From contig NZ_JARVRH010000002.1 in NCBI RefSeq assembly GCF_030209755.1, positions 169,938-233,937 on the forward strand: 64,000 nt of DNA, given 5' to 3'. The position numbers and the translations under genes are program-made. Every line of letters begins with the position of its first letter. The stretch's first letter is position 1. This stretch comes from Arthrobacter sp. efr-133-TYG-118 (lineage in GTDB: Bacteria > Actinomycetota > Actinomycetes > Actinomycetales > Micrococcaceae). The notes under the pieces were generated by a model. The model was not told the DNA's origin and ran no database searches. It saw only the letters and a list, made by a program, of their open reading frames with translations. Of the stretch, positions 36,429 through 53,788 are shown in pieces.

Positions 36429-36462
36429 TTTGTGGACCGATCGTGTTTGTGGACCGATCGTG
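36429..36462 (+). repeat. Perfect 17-base tandem duplication after the beta-glucosidase gene
   Basis: TTTGTGGACCGATCGTG occurs twice head to tail, starting 13 bases past the stop codon. Each unit contains the palindrome CGATCG. There is no hairpin-plus-T terminator here. Confidence 0.8.
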
Positions 36463-36467
36463 CTAAA

Positions 36468-36593
36468 TCAATCTTTCCTGTTCGACCGATTGATGCGCTT
36501 TGCGCGCTCGATCTCGCGGCGGAAGTATTTCCTTCCCCACATCACGCCAGCTACCACCACAACCACCACGACCAGAAAAACGAGCCATCCCAT
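36468..36593 (-). CDS. Small single-pass membrane protein of unknown function
   Basis: The 41-residue product starts at the ATG at 36593, eight bases after AAAGGAGG. One hydrophobic helix (MGWLVFLVVVVVVVAGVMWG) is followed by a strongly basic tail (RKYFRREIERAKRINRSNRKD has nine or more basic residues), so the tail should be cytoplasmic. It begins 28 bases after the stop of the 1375-residue membrane protein and is probably in the same transcript. I recognise no family. Confidence 0.65.
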   Translation of the reverse strand: MGWLVFLVVVVVVVAGVMWGRKYFRREIERAKRINRSNRKD

Positions 36594-36621
36594 TCCGCAT
36601 TCCTCCTTTGAGGCAACGCTA

Positions 36622-39600
36622 TCAGGGCGCGGTCCTGTTGAGGCGCCAGACGGCAAGGACGATCAATGCCAAGGCGATCACGGCGAGCATCGCGAAGGCA
36701 TAGGAACGAAGGGCCCACATGACGCTCAGGGCAACGCCCGCGGCACCCCACCACACAAACATGCGCTCGGCGAGGACCAGTCCGGCAAGCAGTAGCACCG
36801 CGTATCCGATGAGGACCCATAGTTGCTGTGGCACGGCGCCTGGGAAGACACTGCCTGGGACTATCGAGAGGAAGCCGCCGAGGGACAACAAGCCTGAGGC
36901 GAGGCCCAACCTGATACGCCCCTCGAGCTTGTTCCCCACGTAATAGCGCACTCCTGACAAAACGGCGCCGAGGACAGCGAACCATTGCACCATCCAAAAG
37001 AGTTCGGGCCTGGATCCATGGACGAAAAGGACCGCCCGCTGGGCGGCGGCAAGCAAAAGAACCGCACCGAGCTCCGCGACAGCAAATCTGATGGCCCGGG
37101 GTACCTCGAGGAAAGCCACGGCCAGGGCAGCGCCGAGCAGGCAAGTTCCGGCCAGCGCAGTGTCATCGTGCAGTAAACCCGCACCTGCTGCCAGGGCAAA
37201 TCCCCCTCCGGCCGCGACCGTGAGCGACAACCTGCGCACGGGCTGCGACCCTACGCCCGGGATCCCGGACCAGCGAGCCGCGTAGAGCACAGCGGCAGAT
37301 CCTGCGCAGCCCAAAAGCCAGGGCATGAAAGCCTCCCATTGGGCCGCGGTCTGCCCCAGGATCGGAGCCCCATCCAGCACCGAAGCGGCCAGGGCCGTCG
37401 CACCGACTAGGCTCGCGGTGGAGGCGAGCGGGTAGAAGCCCGGCATTCCCTCGACGTGGGACGCCACGAAGCACACTACCGCCAAGGCCAGGCCCGCCGT
37501 TCCCGTGGCGGTGTCCGATACGTCCACTGACAGCGCCCCTCCGGCACCGGCGAAAGCCAGCGCCGCCGCCAGCCAGAGCCAACGTTCAGGGACGCCGCTT
37601 CCCGGATGGACCAGCAGCCTCACAACAGTCACCAGGAGTGACATCGCGAGCAGCACAAGGGGCACCGCCAACTGGCCGAGCAGGGGTGTCGCGAGCCACG
37701 TCCCGGAAGGGAAGGACACCTCGGGTCCGGCTGCCACCACCGCCGCGATCGCCGCCGGAATGGTGAAATACCCAGCGCCCCGGGCGGTGAAGATCCGATT
37801 CGCGACGACGGCGGAAACCAACAACACGGCCAGCTCAAGCAACAGGACCCAGCGGCCGCCGTCGTGGGCTTCCGGCTGAACCACGGACGAAAGGTATGTC
37901 GCCGGCAGCACGGCCTGCGCGCCGAGGGTCACCCACACTGCCGCCTGTTGGAAGGGAATCTGCCGCAATCGGTTCCGCATGAGCCAGCGGATGATGTGCT
38001 GCAGCACCAGGACGCCCGCGAAAGTGAGCGACACCGCCGTGACGGACGCTGATAGGTCGTGCGCAAAAACCCCGGCAACGGCGGCCGTGAGAATCCTGGC
38101 GGCGATGAAGTAGACGCCCTTCGCCGTTCGCCCGGGAGCCGCAGCCACCATGACGGCGCTGAACGCGGCGAAGATGGCAAGCAACGCCTCCACCTCGTGA
38201 ATGTGCCCACCGCGAAGCAATAGCAAGAGCGCCAACGTCGCCGGCGCGAAGACTGCGGAAGCGCCTTCCGTGCGAAGCATGAACCCGGCCGCCACAGCCG
38301 ACGCCGCCATGATGATTGAGATCGCCACCGCCTGCCGGCTTCCAGCCGCGGAGCTGTCGAAGTAGCTCCCGAAGATGCTCGCAACGGCGGCGGCGCCGGC
38401 CATGAAGGGCAGCACCACGGCAGCGTCAAGTAGCGCGAGGCCTCGATCAGGTCCGCGCAACGCCTCCGCAAGCGGTGGAATCATTTGGAGGGCCAGGGCG
38501 ACGAAGACCACGGTGGGAAGCTGAAGCCTCTCCCCAGCCACCACGAGGCCTCCTCCGTCCCGAAGCAACTGCAGATAGCCTGTGCCTGCGAGCAGGGTGA
38601 CGAGCGCCCGGACGGCCCACCAATAGCCGCGGCGGTGCAGGGTGCCCGGAAGACGGAGCGCCTGAACGGTGAAGTACAGCACGCCAACGAGCAACACAAC
38701 ATTTCCCAACGCCACCGACACCGCCCCGAAGGACAGCGCCCCTGTCCAGGCAAGGGCTGCCGGGGGAAGGAACTCAACGACTCCTCCGCGCAGGGTGACT
38801 CTCACGGCTTTCGGGAACAGCGTCCAGCCGAGCAACGCGGCAGCGAGGACCTGAATCACGACGGCCGATACTGTCAGCGGCTGCCGGGGTGCTTGCTCGA
38901 GCAAAAGGAGCAAAGGCATCGCTGCCATGCCGGCACCTGCAAACGCCACGAGGCAGACGGTCGGCGCGAAGGTCCGGACACCCGAACGGATCAGCGCGGC
39001 TTCCAGCAGCAACTGGAACGTCACTGCGGCAAGGAACGCGAGGACGACGGCAGCAAGGCGGTCAGGATTCTCCGGCAATATCCCCGCTGTCATAGCCGGG
39101 ACGCCGAGCGTGAGCGCCATGCGCCCCGCCAGGACAAAGACCCCGCGCTTGGGCTCCATAGGCCTCTTTGCCCGCAGCAGCCAGAACGCGCCCGCGATAG
39201 CCAGCAATGCCGCCGTCAACCAACCACCCAGCTCATCGGCAAACGGGGCAGCCACCACAATGGCTGTCACAGGGAGCCACTCGGCCTGCCCGCCCAGCTT
39301 CCACGCCAGCACCAAAGCGGACAGGAGGGTCGCGAACAACGGGATCCCCACGGGCGTCTCGGAGTGCCGGACCAGGATGGCGAAGGCCGCCGTGAAGGCG
39401 GCGGCCAATTGAAAGCCAAAGCACACCACGGCATCTATCCAGCAGCGCCGGATCGCTTGGGGTGTGCCCGGTCCCGGGAACCAACGGGCGAGCCTGCTGC
39501 TGTCGAATGCCGACCACAGCGACTGCAGTGCAAAGAGAACGACGGCGGCCAGCAGAACCTCCGGCAGCCCAAGCTCGGCGTCGGACAGGGCCACGAGGAA

Positions 39601-40749
39601 GGCGACGGTGAATGAGAGCCTCGCCGCATAGAACTGCGGGAGCCGGAACACGCCCTGCGGAAGGGCCGCGATCACTGCGAAATACAGTCCACACGCCATC
39701 ATGATGATGGCGTATTCACCCTTCCCCAGATGTTGGGACACGAAGCTGGCGGCAAGCGCAACGAACGGCACGACATAAGGGTGAAGGGACATCAACGGCC
39801 GGACATAGACCGGCGGAAGCCAGCGGGGATTGCGCATGGCCGTCAGGGTCAGGCACACCGCGAACCCGATCAGGCAAGCGAAATACCAGACAAGGGCGCC
39901 GCCCAGCATGGACACGCCGGACCACGCCGCGGAGACCACGAAGCTCAACGACAGGAAAGCGAGAACCCTGTTGTCGAGCCGCACTGCTGCGACAACATAG
40001 GCCACCGTCCCGACGATGGACGTGACCAGCCAAGCGGCCGGGACGTTGTGCAACGCGAAGTTGTACATGGCCAAACCCGTCACAGGGATCAACGCAAGCC
40101 CCGTTCCCGCGAAGGCGATCGCGGCGGGCCGCAGCCTGGGCGCCCTCGCGTGGAGGATGAAGCCCGCCGCGTAGAAGACCGCCGTGATGGTCCAGACGCC
40201 GGCAAAGCGGAGGACGGACGGGAGGCTGGTGCCGATGAACAGGGCCGAAGCGGCGACCAGCAGGAGGCTTGCCACGTACAGCGTGATGTTGATGTTCTGC
40301 CGATCCCGCCTCTGTTGCCGGGCCGTTTGCTCGTCGCGCAGGGCCTCTGGCGAGATCTGGGCTGCTTGCGAATAGGCTGCCGGCGAATGAATCGGGAGCG
40401 GCCAGGGTTCAACCGGAACCGGCAGGATCGGGGCGGCCCGTTCTGGGGTGGTTTGGGCTGGGACCGTCTGGACGGGAACAGGCACAAAGCTTTGACTGCG
40501 CTCCGGGCCCGGCGGGCGGGAGTCCCGTTCCCCCGCGGGAGCAGCCGCGCGGTGAGCCTCGGCGTCGCGCCACCCTGCCAAGTGGCCGGCCAGGTATCCT
40601 GAGCGATACTGCCGGAGGGAATAGTCAGCAGACCATTGGGCAGCCCTTTCGGCAAGCCGACGACCCTTCGATTTCCCGGCAGAGTGGGCCACCGAAGCGG
40701 TGACGACGACGACAAGCAGTACGAGGATGGTGCCTAGGAAACCAGACAT
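36622..40749 (-). CDS. Very large polytopic membrane protein of unknown function (1375 residues)
   Basis: I choose the ATG at 40749, with GGAGAGAAGG just before it. An N-terminal signal-anchor (FLGTILVLLVVVVTASVAHS) is followed by a soluble region of about 150 residues: a charged helix, then a Pro/Ala/Val-rich linker. From near residue 165 to the end the protein is an almost unbroken series of hydrophobic segments, by eye several tens of helices, with short loops and no obvious catalytic or nucleotide-binding motif. The repeating helix pattern loosely resembles DUF2339/DUF2157-type membrane proteins, but I cannot assign it. It lies between tuf and the S10 operon, with the 41-residue gene downstream. 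The gene is real by codon use and continuity; the function is unknown. Confidence 0.85.
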   Translation of the reverse strand: MSGFLGTILVLLVVVVTASVAHSAGKSKGRRLAERAAQWSADYSLRQYRSGYLAGHLAGWRDAEAHRAAAPAGERDSRPPGPERSQSFVPVPVQTVPAQTTPERAAPILPVPVEPWPLPIHSPAAYSQAAQISPEALRDEQTARQQRRDRQNINITLYVASLLLVAASALFIGTSLPSVLRFAGVWTITAVFYAAGFILHARAPRLRPAAIAFAGTGLALIPVTGLAMYNFALHNVPAAWLVTSIVGTVAYVVAAVRLDNRVLAFLSLSFVVSAAWSGVSMLGGALVWYFACLIGFAVCLTLTAMRNPRWLPPVYVRPLMSLHPYVVPFVALAASFVSQHLGKGEYAIIMMACGLYFAVIAALPQGVFRLPQFYAARLSFTVAFLVALSDAELGLPEVLLAAVVLFALQSLWSAFDSSRLARWFPGPGTPQAIRRCWIDAVVCFGFQLAAAFTAAFAILVRHSETPVGIPLFATLLSALVLAWKLGGQAEWLPVTAIVVAAPFADELGGWLTAALLAIAGAFWLLRAKRPMEPKRGVFVLAGRMALTLGVPAMTAGILPENPDRLAAVVLAFLAAVTFQLLLEAALIRSGVRTFAPTVCLVAFAGAGMAAMPLLLLLEQAPRQPLTVSAVVIQVLAAALLGWTLFPKAVRVTLRGGVVEFLPPAALAWTGALSFGAVSVALGNVVLLVGVLYFTVQALRLPGTLHRRGYWWAVRALVTLLAGTGYLQLLRDGGGLVVAGERLQLPTVVFVALALQMIPPLAEALRGPDRGLALLDAAVVLPFMAGAAAVASIFGSYFDSSAAGSRQAVAISIIMAASAVAAGFMLRTEGASAVFAPATLALLLLLRGGHIHEVEALLAIFAAFSAVMVAAAPGRTAKGVYFIAARILTAAVAGVFAHDLSASVTAVSLTFAGVLVLQHIIRWLMRNRLRQIPFQQAAVWVTLGAQAVLPATYLSSVVQPEAHDGGRWVLLLELAVLLVSAVVANRIFTARGAGYFTIPAAIAAVVAAGPEVSFPSGTWLATPLLGQLAVPLVLLAMSLLVTVVRLLVHPGSGVPERWLWLAAALAFAGAGGALSVDVSDTATGTAGLALAVVCFVASHVEGMPGFYPLASTASLVGATALAASVLDGAPILGQTAAQWEAFMPWLLGCAGSAAVLYAARWSGIPGVGSQPVRRLSLTVAAGGGFALAAGAGLLHDDTALAGTCLLGAALAVAFLEVPRAIRFAVAELGAVLLLAAAQRAVLFVHGSRPELFWMVQWFAVLGAVLSGVRYYVGNKLEGRIRLGLASGLLSLGGFLSIVPGSVFPGAVPQQLWVLIGYAVLLLAGLVLAERMFVWWGAAGVALSVMWALRSYAFAMLAVIALALIVLAVWRLNRTAP

Positions 40750-40852
40750 TCCTTCTCTCCTCTCCCCGGGGCGGCGAAGCCGCACAAACTAAGGAATCGT
40801 AAAATTATGGATTCACAATCGCCATTAATCCATTCGATAGATAAACCTTAGC

Positions 40853-40892
40853 AAAGAAGAACCCCGCCACGATAGTGACGGGGTTCTTCTTT
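40853..40892 (-). terminator. Terminator of the str operon after tuf
   Basis: AAAGAAGAACCCCG and CGGGGTTCTTCTTT pair around a short imperfect core, giving A-tract stem T-tract symmetry. It begins 54 bases after the tuf stop and could work in both directions. Confidence 0.88.
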
Positions 40893-40945
40893 GGTTTACT
40901 ACCAGTCGCCAAGCGGCCGGTCCTTCACCGATCTACAAGTAGAAA

Positions 40946-42136
40946 CTACTTGAGGATCTTGGTGACACGTCCCGAACCAACGGTGCGGCCACCTTCACGG
41001 ATTGCGAAGCCGAGGCCTTCTTCCATAGCGATCGGCTGGATGAGCTCAACGGTCATCTCAGTGTTGTCGCCAGGCATAACCATTTCCGTGCCTTCCGGCA
41101 GGGTGATAACGCCGGTTACGTCCGTGGTACGGAAGTAGAACTGCGGGCGGTAGTTCGAGTAGAACGGGTTGTGACGTCCGCCTTCGTCCTTGGAAAGGAT
41201 GTAGACGTTGGCCTCGAAGTCGGTGTGCGGGGTGATGGAACCCGGCTTGACGACAACCTGGCCACGCTCGACGTCATCGCGCTTCAGACCGCGGAGCAGG
41301 AGGCCACAGTTCTCGCCGGCCCATGCTTCGTCGAGCTGCTTGTGGAACATCTCGATACCGGTAACGGTGGTCTTCTGGACCGGACGGATACCAACGATTT
41401 CAACTTCAGAGTTGATCGCGAGGGTACCGCGCTCGGCGCGACCCGTAACAACGGTGCCACGACCGGTGATCGTGAAGACGTCTTCGATCGGCATCAGGAA
41501 CGGCTTGTCGCGGTCACGAACGGGGTCCGGAACCGAGTTGTCGACAGCTTCCATGAGGTCCTCGACGGACTTGACCCAAACCGGGTCGCCTTCGAGTGCC
41601 TTGAGGCCGGAAACACGCACAACCGGAGCGTCGTCGCCATCGAAGCCCTGAGCGCTGAGCAGCTCACGAACTTCCATTTCAACGAGGTCGAGAAGCTCTT
41701 CGTCGTCGACCATGTCGGACTTGTTCAGCGCGACCAGCAGGTAGGGAACGCCAACCTGGCGGGCGAGCAGAACGTGCTCGCGGGTCTGAGCCATCGGGCC
41801 GTCAGTGGCGGCAACCACGAGGATCGCACCGTCCATCTGGGCAGCACCGGTGATCATGTTCTTGATGTAGTCAGCGTGACCCGGAGCGTCTACGTGTGCG
41901 TAGTGGCGCTTCTCGGTCTGGTACTCAACGTGGGAGATGTTGATGGTAATACCACGCTGGCGCTCTTCCGGAGCAGAGTCAATCGACGCGAAGTCGCGCT
42001 GCTCGTTGAGAGTGGGGTACTTGTCGTACAGCACCTTGGAAATGGCGGCAGTCAGCGTCGTCTTACCGTGGTCAACGTGACCAATGGTGCCGATGTTGAC
42101 GTGCGGCTTAGTCCGCTCGAACTTTGCCTTTGCCAC
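40946..42136 (-). CDS. tuf: Elongation factor Tu
   Basis: The 396-residue GTPase delivers aminoacyl-tRNA to the ribosome. The P-loop GHVDHGKTT is at residues 19-27, switch and G3 region VDAPGHADY, and G4 NKSD. Length and ends ([26 protein letters not shown]) are canonical. It is 235 bases downstream of fusA, long enough for an extra promoter, and is the only tuf copy seen here. Confidence 0.98.
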   Translation of the reverse strand: MAKAKFERTKPHVNIGTIGHVDHGKTTLTAAISKVLYDKYPTLNEQRDFASIDSAPEERQRGITINISHVEYQTEKRHYAHVDAPGHADYIKNMITGAAQMDGAILVVAATDGPMAQTREHVLLARQVGVPYLLVALNKSDMVDDEELLDLVEMEVRELLSAQGFDGDDAPVVRVSGLKALEGDPVWVKSVEDLMEAVDNSVPDPVRDRDKPFLMPIEDVFTITGRGTVVTGRAERGTLAINSEVEIVGIRPVQKTTVTGIEMFHKQLDEAWAGENCGLLLRGLKRDDVERGQVVVKPGSITPHTDFEANVYILSKDEGGRHNPFYSNYRPQFYFRTTDVTGVITLPEGTEMVMPGDNTEMTVELIQPIAMEEGLGFAIREGGRTVGSGRVTKILK

Positions 42137-42371
42137 AGGTTCCTCCTAGAACGATTTCAAGTGAGTTGCTCCTCGGCCGCGCTTTTCGCGGCAGAAACTC
42201 CAGCAAGTCTACTTGGGGGCTTTGGATTTGGTGAAATTGCAGATTCAGGGACCAATGCTGGTGCCTGGAGTCTGTTCGTGCAGGGACCGGACTGCGGCCT
42301 GGGCCACAGCCCGGCGCCTGCACTGAATGCTTTCCCGGAACGGGCCAGCATCCTGGTTTATCCGTCGGTGA

Positions 42372-44486
42372 TTACTCGCCGCGGTTCTTCTGGATGATCT
42401 CGTCGGCAACTGCCTTCGGGACCTCGGCGTAGCTGTTGAACGTCATGGAGTACACAGCACGGCCCTGGGTCTTCGAACGCAGGTCACCGATGTAGCCGAA
42501 CATGCCGGACAGCGGAACGTGCGCACGGATCACCTTGACGCCAGCGGCATCTTCCATGGACTGCATCTGGCCACGGCGGGAGTTCAGGTCACCGATTACT
42601 TCACCCATGTATTCCTCAGGGGTGCGGACCTCAACATCCATCAGCGGTTCGAGCAGAACCGGGTTCGCCTTGCGTGCGGCTTCCTTGAAAGCCATACGGC
42701 CGGCGATCTTGAACGCCATTTCCGAGGAGTCAACATCGTGGTACGCGCCGTCAATCAGCGTGGCCTTGATGCCGACAACCGGGTAGCCGGCCAGAACGCC
42801 GTCGTTGAGTGCATCCTGGATGCCCGCGTCAACGGACGGGATGTACTCGCGGGGCACGCGGCCACCGGTGACCTTGTTCTCGAACGCGTAGAGCTCGCCG
42901 TCGGCGGTGTCCATCGGCTCGATGGCGATCTGGATCTTAGCGAACTGACCCGAACCACCGGTCTGCTTCTTGTGCGTGTAGTCGTGACGCTCTACAGCGC
43001 GCTTGATGGTTTCGCGGTAAGCAACCTGCGGCTTGCCGACGTTTGCCTCGACCTTGAATTCGCGGCGCATGCGGTCCACAAGGATGTCCAGGTGGAGCTC
43101 GCCCATGCCGGCGATGATGGTCTGACCGGTGTCCTCGTTGAGGGAGACCTGGAAGGTCGGGTCCTCAGCGGAGAGCTTCTGGATGGCCGTGGAGAGCTTC
43201 TCCTGGTCACCCTTGGTGTTCGGCTCGATGGCAACGGAGATCACGGGCTCCGGGAAGCTCATGGACTCAAGGACGATCTGGTTGTTCGCGTCGCACAGGG
43301 TGTCGCCCGTCGTCGTGTCCTTCAGACCGATTGCTGCGTAGATGTGGCCCGCGGTAGCGCCTTCAACAGGCATTTCCTTGTTGGCGTGCATCTGGAACAG
43401 CTTGCCGATGCGCTCCTTCTTGCCCTTGGTGGAGTTGACCACCTGGGCACCTGCTTCCACGTGACCGGAGTACACGCGGATGAAGGTGAGCTGGCCGAAG
43501 AACGGGTGCGCAGCAATCTTGAACGCCAGGGCCGAGAACGGCTCTTCGGCAGAAGGCTTGCGGGTGAGCTCCTTCTCTTCGTCGCGCGGGTCGTGGCCGA
43601 CCATGGGCGGGACGTCGAGCGGGTTCGGCAGGAAGTCAACAACAGCATCCAGCATCGGCTGTACGCCGCGGTTCTTGAAGGCAGAACCACAGAGAACCGG
43701 GTAGAGCTCGGAGTTGATTGTCATCTTGCGGATGCCGGCCTTGAGCTCCTCGACAGTGAGTTCTTCACCTTCGAGGTACTTCTCCATGAGTTCTTCGGAA
43801 GCCTCGGCAACAGTCTCAACGAGCTGTGCACGGTATTCCTCAGCCTTGGCCTGGAGATCGGCGGGGATCTCCTGGACCTCGTACTTGGCACCCATGGTGA
43901 CGTCACCCTTGGCATCGCCCGGCCACACCAGGGCGCGCATCTCAAGGAGATCCACGACGCCGATGAAGTCGTTCTCTGCACCGATTGGCAGCTGGAGAAC
44001 CAGCGGCTTGGCGCCGAGGCGGCTGATGATGGTGTCTACGGTGAAGTAGAAGTCAGCGCCGAGCTTGTCCATCTTGTTGACGAAGCAGATACGCGGCACG
44101 TTGTACTTGTCGGCCTGGCGCCAAACAGTCTCGGACTGCGGCTCAACGCCTTCCTTGCCATCGAAGACAGCAACGGCGCCGTCGAGGACGCGCAGCGAGC
44201 GCTCGACCTCAACCGTGAAGTCCACGTGGCCCGGGGTGTCAATGATGTTGATCTGGTTCTTGTCCCAGAAGCAGGTCACGGCGGCAGACGTGATGGTGAT
44301 GCCGCGTTCCTTTTCCTGTTCCATCCAGTCGGTCGTCGAAGCGCCGTCGTGCGTTTCGCCGATCTTGTGGTTCACACCCGTGTAGAACAGGATGCGCTCG
44401 GTGGTGGTGGTCTTGCCGGCATCGATGTGGGCCATGATGCCGATGTTGCGGACCTTGCTAAGGTCGGTAAGCACGTCCTGTGCCAC
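42372..44486 (-). CDS. fusA: Elongation factor G
   Basis: The 704-residue translocase GTPase has the P-loop AHIDAGKTT at residues 19-27, G3 DTPGHVDFT and G4 NKMD, and then the EF-G domains II to V up to the tail [14 protein letters not shown]. It follows rpsG by 68 bases in the classic str order. Confidence 0.98.
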   Translation of the reverse strand: MAQDVLTDLSKVRNIGIMAHIDAGKTTTTERILFYTGVNHKIGETHDGASTTDWMEQEKERGITITSAAVTCFWDKNQINIIDTPGHVDFTVEVERSLRVLDGAVAVFDGKEGVEPQSETVWRQADKYNVPRICFVNKMDKLGADFYFTVDTIISRLGAKPLVLQLPIGAENDFIGVVDLLEMRALVWPGDAKGDVTMGAKYEVQEIPADLQAKAEEYRAQLVETVAEASEELMEKYLEGEELTVEELKAGIRKMTINSELYPVLCGSAFKNRGVQPMLDAVVDFLPNPLDVPPMVGHDPRDEEKELTRKPSAEEPFSALAFKIAAHPFFGQLTFIRVYSGHVEAGAQVVNSTKGKKERIGKLFQMHANKEMPVEGATAGHIYAAIGLKDTTTGDTLCDANNQIVLESMSFPEPVISVAIEPNTKGDQEKLSTAIQKLSAEDPTFQVSLNEDTGQTIIAGMGELHLDILVDRMRREFKVEANVGKPQVAYRETIKRAVERHDYTHKKQTGGSGQFAKIQIAIEPMDTADGELYAFENKVTGGRVPREYIPSVDAGIQDALNDGVLAGYPVVGIKATLIDGAYHDVDSSEMAFKIAGRMAFKEAARKANPVLLEPLMDVEVRTPEEYMGEVIGDLNSRRGQMQSMEDAAGVKVIRAHVPLSGMFGYIGDLRSKTQGRAVYSMTFNSYAEVPKAVADEIIQKNRGE

Positions 44487-44554
44487 GGTGTCTCCCTTTC
44501 GGATGGACTACACGTTCGCCGCCAGCTCAGGGAGCCGGCGGCGTACGGGAAGTT

Positions 44555-45025
44555 TTACCAGCGGTAGTGTGCGAAGGCCTTGTTCGACTCGGCCATCTTG
44601 TGGGTGTCTTCGCGACGCTTCACAGCGGCACCGAGACCGTTGGACGCATCCAGGATTTCGTTCTGGAGGCGCTCGGTCATCGTCTTCTCGCGGCGGGCCT
44701 TGGAGTAGCCAACCAGCCAGCGGAGAGCGAGAGCGGTGGAACGGCCCGGCTTGACCTCAACGGGAACCTGGTAGGTTGCGCCACCGACACGGCGGGAGCG
44801 GACCTCAAGGGAAGGCTTGACGTTGTCCATGGCCTTCTTGAGGGCGGCGACGGGGTCGCCACCGGACTTGGCGCGTGCACCTTCGAGTGCGCCGTAAACG
44901 ATGCGCTCTGCGGTGGACTTCTTGCCGTCGATCAGAACCTTGTTGATCAGCTGGGTGACCAACGGGGAACCGTAAACGGGATCGGAAACTAGCGGCCGCT
45001 TCGGGGCCGGACCCTTGCGAGGCAT
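44555..45025 (-). CDS. rpsG: 30S ribosomal protein S7
   Basis: The 156-residue product starts at the ATG at 45025 ([20 protein letters not shown]), the normal S7 start; an in-frame upstream start at 45127 would lie inside rpsL. S7 organises the 30S head and the E/P-site region. It starts one base after the rpsL stop. Confidence 0.98.
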   Translation of the reverse strand: MPRKGPAPKRPLVSDPVYGSPLVTQLINKVLIDGKKSTAERIVYGALEGARAKSGGDPVAALKKAMDNVKPSLEVRSRRVGGATYQVPVEVKPGRSTALALRWLVGYSKARREKTMTERLQNEILDASNGLGAAVKRREDTHKMAESNKAFAHYRW

Positions 45026-45026
45026 A

Positions 45027-45401
45027 TTACTTCTTCTCCATCTTTGCGCCGTAGCGGCTGCGGGCCTGCTTGCGGTTCTTGACACCCTGGGTATCGAGGG
45101 CACCACGGACGATCTTGTAACGGACACCCGGAAGGTCCTTCACACGACCACCACGGACCAGCACGATGGAGTGCTCCTGGAGGTTGTGGCCAACACCGGG
45201 GATGTAGGCGGTAACTTCAACGCCACCGTTGAGGCGCACACGTGCAACCTTACGGAGAGCCGAGTTCGGCTTCTTCGGGGTGGTCGTGTAAACGCGGGTG
45301 CAAACACCGCGGCGCATCGGGCTGCCCTTAAGCGCGGGAGCCTTGGTCTTGGAGACCTTCGGCGTGCGGCCCTTGCGGACCAGCTGGTTAATCGTAGGCA
45401 C
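45027..45401 (-). CDS. rpsL: 30S ribosomal protein S12
   Basis: The 124-residue product starts with GTG at 45401 ([20 protein letters not shown] follows), with GGAG upstream. The decoding-site lysines are wild type ([17 protein letters not shown] and [12 protein letters not shown]), so target-based streptomycin resistance is not expected. It heads the rpsL-rpsG-fusA-tuf operon. The leader of about 240 bases upstream carries an extended -10 element. Confidence 0.98.
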   Translation of the reverse strand: MPTINQLVRKGRTPKVSKTKAPALKGSPMRRGVCTRVYTTTPKKPNSALRKVARVRLNGGVEVTAYIPGVGHNLQEHSIVLVRGGRVKDLPGVRYKIVRGALDTQGVKNRKQARSRYGAKMEKK

Positions 45402-45642
45402 TTTCGTGTTCTCCGTTGGTTGATCTCTGCTCCGCGCCCAGGCGTTGGCCTGTGTTTGCGTGAGAGCTTTGGCGTTGTCCATGCGGCCCAGGTCCGAAGA
45501 CCCGATGGGCGTGCAAAAGTGCGGCATTCGTTGCGCACGTAGCCCGCAACCCGGAAACAGGCTCCACCGAAGCATCATGAGAACAAAACCGAAATGATGC
45601 TGCGGCGGCCTTCATCCACTGCCACACAGAACAATTACCAAA

Positions 45643-45651
45643 ATTCTAGCA
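45643..45651 (-). promoter_or_regulatory. Extended -10 promoter element of the str operon
   Basis: The minus strand reads ATGCTAGAATTTTG: a TGC extension followed by TAGAAT, a near-consensus -10. It is almost identical to the element before the spc operon. No good -35 is visible. Confidence 0.55.
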
Positions 45652-45691
45652 TGGCTTGATCTGAGGCCTTAATCGGGTGTAAGGGGGCGAA

Positions 45692-45722
45692 CGACGACGG
45701 CGGGTGCGGTCCGCCGTCGTCG
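45692..45722 (-). promoter_or_regulatory. Perfect 12-base hairpin between rpoC and rpsL
   Basis: CGACGACGGCGG and CCGCCGTCGTCG pair perfectly around a seven-base loop. It lies upstream of the str -10 element and has no T-run. It might be a back-up terminator for rpoC read-through or a protein-binding site. Confidence 0.5.
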
Positions 45723-45756
45723 GGCACCAGCGCTGGGCGCAAGGCCCCAAAACGGG

Positions 45757-45789
45757 AAGGACCCCGCACTCGCCGAGTACGGGGTCCTT
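45757..45789 (-). terminator. Terminator after rpoC
   Basis: AAGGACCCCG(C/T)ACTCG and CGAGTACGGGGTCCTT pair almost perfectly around a short loop, starting about 80 bases after the rpoC stop. The minus strand ends in CCTTCCCG, so the T-run is short. Confidence 0.75.
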
Positions 45790-45870
45790 ACCTTGACTTG
45801 AAGACTAAGGGCAGGGCGGCAGGGTCCCTACGTGGCGCGGAACGCGACACGAAAGGGCCCGCCGTGCCCG

Positions 45871-49770
<3,900 letters not shown>

Positions 49771-49873
49771 ATGGTCCCTGTTCTCTCTTGTTCTCTAAAT
49801 TCTGAAGTCTTGGGTTTACGGAAAGAGGCAGCTGCCTTGGCTGGCGGTCTGCACCGCCAGCCAGAGCGGCTGT

Positions 49874-53380
<3,507 letters not shown>

Positions 53381-53467
53381 GAGGGATCCTTCCACAGACC
53401 TTCAGGCGTTTTCAGATCTCCCCCGCTTGCACCCTGCAGATTGAATCCGCAGTGTACCTTTCCGGTT

Positions 53468-53478
53468 CCGCTATATGA
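53468..53478 (-). promoter_or_regulatory. 11-mer TCATATAGCGG upstream of rpoB, proximal copy
   Basis: An exact copy of the rpoA-upstream word, 88 bases before the rpoB TTG. With TTGGTC 16-18 bases further upstream it could be a -35/-10 pair. Confidence 0.5.
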
Positions 53479-53552
53479 CCCGGGACCCCGGCTGACCAAG
53501 ACCATGCTCGTTCTAACGGCACGTCGATGGCGCAGCTGAGAGGTAAAGCCCA

Positions 53553-53563
53553 CCGCTATATGA
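53553..53563 (-). promoter_or_regulatory. 11-mer TCATATAGCGG upstream of rpoB, distal copy
   Basis: A second exact copy in the same orientation, 85 bases further from rpoB than the proximal copy. Confidence 0.5.
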
Positions 53564-53788
53564 AGGCTGAAGGTTAACAGGGAAGACGCAAATATCCACA
53601 ATACGGCAAATCAACCCACCTGTCTACCCCACATCCGGCCTGAATGCAAGCACAGTTGCCGCAGGCACCTATGGGGCCCGGCCCCATACTGCCGTGGGCG
53701 GAATGTTGATCCAGGCTCCATTGTTGAATGGAGAGGTGATGTACGCCACGGTAACCTAGGCTCACCACCCTTGATCGGAAGAGAGACA

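Larger units (their letters stand above)
45402..45870 (-). other. Intergenic region between rpoC and the str operon
   Basis: No gene is visible in these 469 bases. It holds the rpoC terminator (45757-45789), a perfect 12-base hairpin (45692-45722), an extended -10 element (45643-45651) and a long rpsL leader. In-frame extensions of rpsL into this region are not supported. Confidence 0.7.
53381..53788. other. Divergent intergenic region between rpoB and the thiolase gene
   Basis: No gene is visible in these 408 bases. The minus strand carries two exact copies of TCATATAGCGG (53468-53478 and 53553-53563) within the presumed rpoB leader or promoter. Near the thiolase end, the minus strand has CCTAGGTT as a further -10-like word. 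I could not fix a transcription start. Confidence 0.6.

Noticed and set aside
42519..44567. A 682-residue open frame on the plus strand opposite fusA
   Set aside because: It is a shadow of the EF-G gene; no start signal or family resemblance.
45402..45578. Upstream extension of rpsL to an ATG at 45578
   Set aside because: S12 universally begins at the residues encoded from 45401; the extension covers the leader.
53396..53788. Possible small genes between rpoB and the thiolase
   Set aside because: Short open frames on the minus strand lack ribosome sites and overlap the repeated promoter-like words.
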